A stretch of 8,595 bases of DNA, taken from Planctomycetota bacterium. GTDB taxonomy: Bacteria; Planctomycetota; UBA1135. Positions 1-6,287 of the stretch are shown in pieces. Both the position numbers and the translations under genes were made by a program. How positions within the stretch are numbered: the stretch's first letter is position 1; every line of letters begins with the position of its first letter. Below the pieces are notes generated by a model that was given only the letters and a program-made list of their open reading frames with translations, did not search any database and was not told where the DNA came from. The stretch is taken from NCBI GenBank assembly GCA_029243845.1, contig JAQWRF010000275.1, forward strand, positions 1-8,595. Reading direction: 5' to 3'.

Positions 1-381
1 GTCTACTATGCCGGCCCAGCCAAAACTCCTGATGGCATGACGTCTGGCTCGTTCGGTCCGACTACCGCTGGGCGGATGGATTCCTTCGTTGATTTGTTCC
101 AAAAAAATGGCGGCTCGTTAGTGATGTTAGCCAAAGGCAACCGCTCGCAACAAGTTACGGATGCCTGCGAAAAACACGGTGGTTTTTACTTGGGCTCTGT
201 TGGCGGTGCAGCGGCACGTTTAGCGCAAGACTGCATTACTAAAGTCGAGTGTTTAGAATACGCCGAACTTGGCATGGAGGCCATCTGGAAAATTGAGGTT
301 AAGCATTTCCCTGCTTTCATAATCACTGATGACAAAGGGAATGACTTCTTTTCAGAGCGTTTTATCTCTTTGCGAAGCTAA
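1..381 (+). CDS. fumA: Class I (iron-sulfur) fumarate hydratase, C-terminal part (5' end outside window)
   Basis: The frame is open from base 1 and ends at TAA 379-381, giving the last 126 residues of the protein. It matches the C-terminal (beta) domain of the oxygen-sensitive [4Fe-4S] class I fumarases of the E. coli FumA/FumB type. Recognisable stretches are [58 protein letters not shown] and the closing [14 protein letters not shown]. The enzyme interconverts fumarate and malate in the cytoplasmic TCA cycle. The cluster-binding cysteines belong to the N-terminal domain, which lies upstream and cannot be checked here. About nine residues (SERFISLRS) follow the usual end GNDFF; this tail lies in the segment overlapping the convergent gene at 352. 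The symbol reflects family resemblance only; fumB would fit equally well. Confidence 0.95.
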   Translation, partial: VYYAGPAKTPDGMTSGSFGPTTAGRMDSFVDLFQKNGGSLVMLAKGNRSQQVTDACEKHGGFYLGSVGGAAARLAQDCITKVECLEYAELGMEAIWKIEVKHFPAFIITDDKGNDFFSERFISLRS

Positions 382-1413
382 GGCTTGAGCAGCTTCCGGA
401 TCGTTAAACACCCGCGCAGCTAACCCTAATTCTAGAATCCGTGCATAGTAATCAGCATCACGCTGAAGATGGGCCGCACATGGCAACCACGGATTGTCTT
501 GGCGTTGGTCAAGCCATGCTAAATACGCTAAACCGGCCTTGTAGTGCTGAGTTGGCTCCTCGAAAATAACGCGCGACAATGCTTCGCATGGCTTCATTAT
601 CTCAAAATATTCTTTGGTTTTACCACAGGCCAAAAATTGTAGGGCCAACCCAGCCGGGCGCGCAATGCCATCGAAAATGCCGAGTAGCGCATGACTATAG
701 TGTTGGTCATCTCCGGCAATGAGTTGTGCAAAGTTGAAATCGTCACCTGTGTAAACTACTTGCTTGGATTGCGCTAACCGCGCGCGAATATCCACCTCTA
801 ACTGCTGGTTGAGCAATGATATTTTCACTCCAAGAATACGCTGCTCGTCAAGACGCATAATACGTTCGAAGCTATCGCCAGGGAAATAGTTAGCTAGACT
901 TGGCAAAAACATTTCTCCAAGCCAATGCAGTAACACTGGCGATTCACTTTGCTCGAGAATGCTAGAATAAACTTTTACGTAATCATCGGCGCTAGCATTG
1001 TTTAACGATAGCTGAGTTATAGGCAAAATAACCGGTAACCCACCATGCTGAGCAATGAAATTTACTTGCCAGGCGACCGCTGTAGCGAGTGCCCCTAAAT
1101 CGTCCGTGACGGCAATGTGGTCAGAACTAGCGCCAGCTGCAAAACCATTTTCCAATTTCAAACTGGCGGTACTAGTGATTAACTGCTTCGCGATGTCCCA
1201 GCCTAACTCAAAGCGTTGTGCGGTATCCATTGCCTCGGCGACACCAAAGCCGTAGTTGTCGAGAAAGATTCTTTGTGCTGCCGTCGCTTGCCAGTTAATG
1301 TCATCACCTGATTCGTTGTTTACAACAATATGAGCGGCGGCATAAACGCTACGCACTGCCGCTGGCTGACTATCCATGGCAGAAAGTTGGTCGGCGTAAG
1401 ATTGTAAATCCAT
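352..1413 (-). CDS. DUF993 / dihydrodipicolinate-synthase-like TIM-barrel protein
   Basis: The product is 353 residues from ATG 1413-1411. That start forms TAATG with the stop of the upstream transporter gene. An ATG at 1461 would add 16 residues but overlap the transporter gene by 49 bp, so 1413 is preferred. The sequence resembles DUF993 proteins (Pfam PF06187, from memory), a branch of the DHDPS/N-acetylneuraminate lyase superfamily. The hallmarks are [11 protein letters not shown] (about 193-203), [12 protein letters not shown] (221-232), and [21 protein letters not shown] (241-261). Class I aldolases of this superfamily use a Schiff-base lysine on strand 6; K197 in GVKIS is the natural candidate (inference). 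No signal peptide or membrane segment is seen, so it should be cytoplasmic. It is the last gene of the five-gene operon. An aldolase or lyase step on an oxo acid is the likeliest role; the substrate is unknown. Its 3' end overlaps the convergent fumarase gene by 30 bp. Confidence 0.85.
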   Translation of the reverse strand: MDLQSYADQLSAMDSQPAAVRSVYAAAHIVVNNESGDDINWQATAAQRIFLDNYGFGVAEAMDTAQRFELGWDIAKQLITSTASLKLENGFAAGASSDHIAVTDDLGALATAVAWQVNFIAQHGGLPVILPITQLSLNNASADDYVKVYSSILEQSESPVLLHWLGEMFLPSLANYFPGDSFERIMRLDEQRILGVKISLLNQQLEVDIRARLAQSKQVVYTGDDFNFAQLIAGDDQHYSHALLGIFDGIARPAGLALQFLACGKTKEYFEIMKPCEALSRVIFEEPTQHYKAGLAYLAWLDQRQDNPWLPCAAHLQRDADYYARILELGLAARVFNDPEAAQALASQRDKTL

Positions 1414-2822
1414 TAACTTAGTTGCTCGAAAAATTCTGGTCCTTTGGTGATGGCATACCACACAAGAAACACTGTCAGAGTGAGTGTTGAGAATATCATT
1501 CCGCCAACCCAGGCCGTAGCTTTCGCACCTTGCGGGCGATCCTCGCCAAGATACTTTTTATTGAACTGCAACTTTATTAAACCTAAATATGCAATCGGCA
1601 GCATGAATCCGCACAATAGCGTCGTGGGTACCGCAACCCACAGCGCAATGTCCGTCCATAGAATTGCACCAAGCACGCCTGGCGCAGGAATCAAACAAGC
1701 TAAACGATATTTCGCCGAACCAAATTTGGTGCCAAAAACTTCGGTGGCGACAAAGCCGCAACACACCATCTGCAAAATAATGGACGAAACGGCCATGCCG
1801 AGAATTCCGAGGTTGAAAATCCAACGACCCAAGCCATCACCCACTACAGACGCAAGTGCTTGCGCCGCCTCAACGGGGCTAAGGCGAGTGCCACTGAATT
1901 CAAGTTCGCCGTAATAAAAAGCATTGGCGGTAGCGATACACATTAAAGCGGTCGCTAACAAATATGGCAGCAGCATTCCCGCCAGCAAATCAAATTGGGC
2001 GAGCTGCCGGTGCTTGCGTCCCCAGCCGCGGGCAAGCAAGGTGTATGGATACAGGAACAGCATATTGGCACCAACTGCCGCTGCCAGTCCGCCGATCACC
2101 ACGGTTGTCGCCGATACCCCATTCACGCTTTCTGGAAATTGAAATGGAATCAATCCGGATGCGAGTGCCTTTGGATCGGCTATGCCTGTTTTGAAAACTA
2201 CTAAACCAAAGCATGCCACGATACCCCACACTAATACTTTCAATGAATTTTCGAAAATAGTTATCGCCTTGCCAGCCCGTCCGTAGAGAAAGGACCACGC
2301 TATTGCGACTGCTAAAATCAGCGCGCCGGCAACTGCATTCGAAATGTCAACACCAGCGGCGTCACCCATGTCGGCAATTACTGCTGCGCCAAGACTGTAC
2401 TGCGCAAAGTGCCAAATGATAGACGACAGCACCGCGCCGCCAGCAAAACCATAGGCGAATACCGGGCCTGCAAAGCGGCGCATAGCCGCGTAAGGTCGCA
2501 AACCTGTTGATAAGGTTTGATGCGCTATAGCGCTCATCATGATTATTCCGAGCACCATAGACACCGGGGCTACCCACAATAGTCCATAACCAAATGCGGC
2601 GCCAGCGAACAACATCGTGGCCGCAGTTCCACCGCCGAGGGTCAATGCACTTTGCAAGTATCCAGGACCACCTTTACGTAGAAACGCAAACGCCCGCTTA
2701 TAAGCAGGACGGCTAGCTTGTTCATCAAGCCACTTTTCTTCGGCAGCCAGTTCCTGTACGTCAATCGGTTTAGACGACGGCAAGCCATCGAAATCGGACA
2801 AGGGTTGCTTGCTTTCGCTCAT
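1413..2822 (-). CDS. Nramp-related multi-pass membrane transporter with non-canonical ligand motifs
   Basis: The product is 469 residues: a soluble N-terminal tail of about 45 residues, then roughly eleven hydrophobic segments, ending near residue 465. The layout suggests the Nramp (SLC11-like, LeuT-fold) family. GPGYLQSALTLGGGTA (52-67) occupies the place of transmembrane helix 1, and GANMLFLYPYTLLARGWG (251-268) that of helix 6. Classical Nramp transporters carry DPGN in helix 1 and MPH in helix 6 as metal ligands. Here the helix-1 Asp and Asn are replaced (GPGY) and the helix-6 MPH is absent, so transport of Mn2+ or Fe2+ is doubtful. The protein may move another cation or an organic solute related to the neighbouring enzymes (inference). 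ATG 2822 follows the upstream stop by 3 nt, with no clear Shine-Dalgarno sequence on this strand, which suggests translational coupling. The stop TAA (1415-1413) overlaps the next start by one base. Confidence 0.75.
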   Translation of the reverse strand: MSESKQPLSDFDGLPSSKPIDVQELAAEEKWLDEQASRPAYKRAFAFLRKGGPGYLQSALTLGGGTAATMLFAGAAFGYGLLWVAPVSMVLGIIMMSAIAHQTLSTGLRPYAAMRRFAGPVFAYGFAGGAVLSSIIWHFAQYSLGAAVIADMGDAAGVDISNAVAGALILAVAIAWSFLYGRAGKAITIFENSLKVLVWGIVACFGLVVFKTGIADPKALASGLIPFQFPESVNGVSATTVVIGGLAAAVGANMLFLYPYTLLARGWGRKHRQLAQFDLLAGMLLPYLLATALMCIATANAFYYGELEFSGTRLSPVEAAQALASVVGDGLGRWIFNLGILGMAVSSIILQMVCCGFVATEVFGTKFGSAKYRLACLIPAPGVLGAILWTDIALWVAVPTTLLCGFMLPIAYLGLIKLQFNKKYLGEDRPQGAKATAWVGGMIFSTLTLTVFLVWYAITKGPEFFEQLS

Positions 2823-2825
2823 TAC

Positions 2826-4172
2826 TTATTTCGCAGGAGGTGGACGGAGACCGCGCACTTTTTTAGCCTCTGGCCTAGCGCGATACTCAGGATCAAGAGG
2901 ATAGCAACCACTCTTCATGCCATTGCGTGGTGCTGTAGTGCAATCAGAAAAAGTACGGCACACGCGTTTACGCTGAAACTCTTTGCCAGCCAAATGATCG
3001 CGCGCCATTTCAGGGTACGACAAAATCATGCGCCCTAAGCCGACGAAGTCAACATGGTGGTGTGCCACTTCATATTCAGCCACTGCAGGAGCGTATTCTT
3101 GCAGATAGGTGTAGCCGGTACCGACGAAAATCATATTTGGGTGTGCGCGTTTAAGCTTACGCGCTGACTGAATATGCACCGCCACAGAATATAACGGATC
3201 GCTTGTTGGTGACACGCCATCACACGGGGCGAATGCCGCTGGTCGTTGCACATGCGGGCAATAGTAAGGCGAGCCGATTGTTTGATTGACCAGGCGAATG
3301 CCTAACTCCTCTAGCAAACTAATAAATTCATCCGCTTCGTCGAACGGATTATCGCGATCGTCCGACACTGACAAGCGCACACCTATTTCTAAATCAGGGC
3401 AAGCACTACGGACCGCAGCTACTATTTCGCAAAACAAACGTGTGCGGTTTTCGAAACTGCCGCCGTATGGACCAGGCCGATTGAAGGCGCTCAAGGCTTC
3501 GTGCAACAAATACCCATGGCAGCACTTAATGTCAACGAAATCAAAACCAGCGGCTTGCGCATTAGTTGCAGCGCGAGCATATAAAGCAGGGAGCTCTTGC
3601 AAATCTGCGTCACTAAGCAAACACGAGTCGTCGATTACGCCTACTCGCTCATCTAGAAAATCGTCGCGGAACATGGTGAGTGGTTCTGCCCCCGTGCTCG
3701 TTGGGCGCGCCCAGCGTCCGGAGTGAGTGAGCTGCAAGCCGACCAATGTTTCTTCGCTAGCAATGCCGCTAGCCGCTTGACCGCGACGCAACTCAGACAT
3801 CAATGCCCTCATGGTGCCGAGCAAATCATTGTTGCTCCCTTGATGCAATTGATTGGGATTGGCACGACCTTCTGGGCAAACGGCATAAGCTTCGCCTCCC
3901 CAAATTAATGCTGAACCACTTAAACCAAAGTTGTACCAGCGGCGCAAAGTATCCGCGGACGGCTTGCCATCGTTGGTTGCGTCCCACCCTTCCATGGGAT
4001 GCACGGCCCAGCGATTATTCAACGTGCGCCCACCTATCGCAATGGGTTGCGCCATCGCCAAACCGGTACTTGGCACATCTGTCGCGCAACAAAGATCCGG
4101 ATCAATCGTTTGTAAATGCTTTTTAAAGTCAATTACGTTTTTGAATGTTGCGATTGCGGGGAAAGAGGTCAT
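2826..4172 (-). CDS. Old yellow enzyme family NADH:flavin oxidoreductase (FMN TIM barrel)
   Basis: The product is 448 residues from ATG 4172-4170, which forms a 4-nt ATGA overlap with the stop of the upstream enolase-like gene. An ATG at 4187 would add only five residues (MPSHA) and is less likely. Family landmarks are HPMEGW (58-63), [12 protein letters not shown] (146-157), [21 protein letters not shown] (214-234, active-site His 219 within CHGYLLHE), YGGSFENR (236-243) and [16 protein letters not shown] (377-392, FMN phosphate side). These enzymes reduce activated C=C bonds with NAD(P)H through FMN in the cytoplasm. The length covers one barrel, without the FAD/NAD domains of 2,4-dienoyl-CoA reductase. 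After the barrel, [21 protein letters not shown] leaves Cys 405, 411 and 423. The last two have the x11 spacing of the Fe-S ligands in dienoyl-CoA reductases, but only three cysteines remain. The natural substrate cannot be read from the sequence. Confidence 0.9.
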   Translation of the reverse strand: [448 protein letters not shown]

Positions 4173-5557
4173 GGCGTGAGACGGCATCCGAAGCCGACGT
4201 GATTAAGAGATTGAATGTTCAGCTGGCCGGCAGTGATGGTCAGGCGCGCGAAGTTTTCACTGCCCTCGTACAAGTCAGCATGATGCTCTAGCAGTAACGC
4301 GACCTCTGACGCCGGCAAATGGTCGAGTCCGTGAAAATAATGATGGCCATTACGCTCGACGTGCTTAATACCCAAAGTAGCCATCAAGCATAAATCTTGT
4401 TGCAAGCCGCGCACGGCCAAATTAGTGAGGTCTTCACCGGACTGGAACAAATCTTCGTTGTCACAACACAGAGCGTAGTTGATCAATGCGCGAAACACTC
4501 CTTTACACGCCTTCACAGAGACCCCTTGGTATCCGAGATTAATGGCGGCCGGAAAAGACCAGGTACCGAAGTCGGCTTCATCGATGATTACGGGCGCGAA
4601 TTTATTAACTTCAGACATTGCAGCATTAGCCATTGGGTCAAAAGTATTATTGCGACTTAGCGGTTGCTCAATGAACGCCAATCGGTTTATCAAACGCGCG
4701 CCGATTTCGTGCTGGCTAACCTCGCTAAGCAGCTTCGCCAAATCGGTTAGCGACTCGAACTGTTCATTGCCATCAATCGTAAAACGCGCGTCAGTCACAT
4801 CGCAGTCTTCGACTACGGTGGCGATATCAAGCAGGCGCTGTACATATTCCGGGCCGGGTCCTGCTACTTTAAGTTTGAACCAACTAAAGCCGTACTCTTT
4901 AATGTCTTGTTCAAGCGAAGTGGGCAAGCCATCATCCGGATCGTCGCTGTCTTGCAAGTCTTTAGTCGCCAGCACATCTAATAAACCGACAGTATGGCGC
5001 ACGTGGACCGTCGGCGATGGTTGCGCCAGCAAGTTATTCTCCACTGACCAATTTTCAAGCTGCGGATGTATTCTTCCTGGAGCGAAATCTAAACTTCCGC
5101 TTAACAGCGCTTGGTGAAAGGACTGATTTGTCAGTCGGCAAACGGCGTCAATCACTGCTCGCTCGACGATGGAAACTCCGAAGCCTCGCACTAGCAGCTC
5201 GTCGCTTTCATGCGGCAAACTTGCAACTTGTCTCTGGTAGAGTGAGCGCCATAAATCGAAGCACGACATAAAATCTAATTCTTTGGCCACCTCGAAAGCG
5301 GCTAGAGCACTATCAACAAGTTGCTGTGAATCTTGCTGCGGAGTCAAAGCGGGATCTTTCTTAAACCACTTAGGAACCAATAATTCAGACGCCGCGCCAA
5401 GTGCTCGACGCTTGTCGCTCGATTCAATTTCTACGGTGACCGTCGCGTATGGCGCAGCGGTTAAAGTATGTATTCCAAAACGAAACGGAATGCGGGTGTG
5501 GCAGTCGACAGCCGTCAACTTGGCAGAAATAACCCTAATCAGCGGTGACCGACTCAT
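4169..5557 (-). CDS. Enolase-superfamily enzyme, mandelate racemase / muconate cycloisomerase-like
   Basis: The product is 462 residues, longer than the roughly 350-400 typical of this superfamily. An N-terminal capping domain (about 1-150) precedes the barrel. The catalytic set is visible in order: KLK at 228-230 (the KxK base on strand 2), D262 in IDGNEQ, E297 in FIEQP, D326 (or E327) in IIDEADF as Mg2+ ligands, and K349/K352 in VKACKG as the opposite base. A lysine on strand 6, instead of a His-Asp pair, points to the muconate-lactonizing subgroup (cycloisomerases, o-succinylbenzoate synthase, dipeptide epimerases). Such enzymes abstract the proton next to a carboxylate. The N-terminal part matches nothing I can name, and an acidic insert (DLQDSDDPDDG, 200-210) precedes the barrel strand carrying KLK. 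ATG 5557 overlaps the TLC gene stop as ATGA, and its own TGA overlaps the next start in the same way. The substrate is unknown. Confidence 0.88.
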   Translation of the reverse strand: MSRSPLIRVISAKLTAVDCHTRIPFRFGIHTLTAAPYATVTVEIESSDKRRALGAASELLVPKWFKKDPALTPQQDSQQLVDSALAAFEVAKELDFMSCFDLWRSLYQRQVASLPHESDELLVRGFGVSIVERAVIDAVCRLTNQSFHQALLSGSLDFAPGRIHPQLENWSVENNLLAQPSPTVHVRHTVGLLDVLATKDLQDSDDPDDGLPTSLEQDIKEYGFSWFKLKVAGPGPEYVQRLLDIATVVEDCDVTDARFTIDGNEQFESLTDLAKLLSEVSQHEIGARLINRLAFIEQPLSRNNTFDPMANAAMSEVNKFAPVIIDEADFGTWSFPAAINLGYQGVSVKACKGVFRALINYALCCDNEDLFQSGEDLTNLAVRGLQQDLCLMATLGIKHVERNGHHYFHGLDHLPASEVALLLEHHADLYEGSENFARLTITAGQLNIQSLNHVGFGCRLTP

Positions 5558-6249
5558 GAATTACTTTCGGCTGCTATGCATTGTTTAATCCAAAAACGGT
5601 CGAGCAGTAATAATCCGATAAATCCGCACGTGGAAAGAATATAGGCGACGAACAGATCTTGTGGGTAAGCACCAAAAATTAGCGTGCGTACGCTGAGAAT
5701 CGCCATCGTTGCCCATAACGGCACGCGCCACCACACCAAAAGTTTTAAGCGCCATCGATTGGCAGATCGGACGATGTCCATGTTTTGCACACGCTGCCCA
5801 TAGGCGCCAATCCCGGTGGTCACCGGCATCACTTCGGACGCCATGGTAATAAGGCAAGCGACATAAGCAATCTCGTGATGTAATGCGTAACCAAAAGCAA
5901 TAATGCCAATGACGTGATGAATGATTAAATCACGACGCAGGGCAACACCGTAACGCATCTTCCCAAAAACCAGCCACAGTAAGTCGGCAACAAAATGCCC
6001 CATGCAAATCAGCATGCAGAAATGTAATTTACTTTCTAGGGCATCTCCGGCTGTATGATGGAAAATAAACGCGCTTCGCCACTGACCGAGATCGGCAAAC
6101 AATCCGTAAAATCCAACAACCGACAAAATGACAGCTGCCACTCCGCGCGACAACTTCATCGCGCGGGTGTAGTTAGCTTTAGGCAAGTTGAGGAACACAA
6201 CATGCAAAACGATGAAAAAAGCTACAAACTGTATGTCACTAAGGCTCAT
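5554..6249 (-). CDS. TLC-like multi-pass membrane protein
   Basis: The product is 231 residues with about six hydrophobic segments: roughly 5-21, 36-52, 75-96, 108-124, 168-186 and 196-220. GHFVADLLWLVFGK (84-97) followed by RRDLIIHHVIGI (105-116) resembles the TLC (TRAM/Lag1/CLN8) domain, where a basic-aspartate stretch leads into a paired-histidine motif (here H111-H112). H123-H124 add a second pair. In eukaryotes TLC proteins include ceramide synthases and lipid-handling proteins; bacterial members are poorly characterised, so no reaction is assigned. The start at 6249 keeps the first membrane segment complete; the next ATG (6159) would remove it. It is the first gene of the operon and its TGA overlaps the enolase-like start as ATGA. 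The family call rests on motif resemblance and could be wrong; the membrane-protein call is secure. Confidence 0.65.
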   Translation of the reverse strand: MSLSDIQFVAFFIVLHVVFLNLPKANYTRAMKLSRGVAAVILSVVGFYGLFADLGQWRSAFIFHHTAGDALESKLHFCMLICMGHFVADLLWLVFGKMRYGVALRRDLIIHHVIGIIAFGYALHHEIAYVACLITMASEVMPVTTGIGAYGQRVQNMDIVRSANRWRLKLLVWWRVPLWATMAILSVRTLIFGAYPQDLFVAYILSTCGFIGLLLLDRFWIKQCIAAESNS

Positions 6250-6258
6250 GTGTGCATT

Positions 6259-6287
6259 AAGATAAGGTATGCCCCCCCGCTCATCAA
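6259..6287 (-). promoter_or_regulatory. Candidate sigma-70 promoter for the five-gene operon
   Basis: On the minus strand, TTGATG (6287-6282) and TATCTT (6264-6259) each match four of six consensus bases and are separated by 17 bp. Transcription would begin near 6252, only a few bases before the ATG at 6249, so the mRNA would be almost leaderless. The spacer contains a run of seven G and lies mainly inside the start of the divergent selenoprotein gene. This was found by eye; there is no expression evidence. Confidence 0.3.

Noticed and set aside
374..396. Inverted repeat GAAGCT / AGCTTC with an 11-nt loop, as a terminator for the fumarase gene or the operon
   Set aside because: The stem is only 6 bp with a wide loop, and no T-run follows on either strand.
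1411..1461. Longer N-terminus for the DUF993 protein from ATG 1461
   Set aside because: It would overlap the transporter gene by 49 bp and add 16 residues with no family likeness. The TAATG junction at 1413 is the more usual arrangement.
4479..5117. Plus-strand open frame of 212 codons across the enolase-like gene
   Set aside because: It lies wholly opposite a gene with an intact catalytic motif set; the translation is serine-rich with no recognisable domain.
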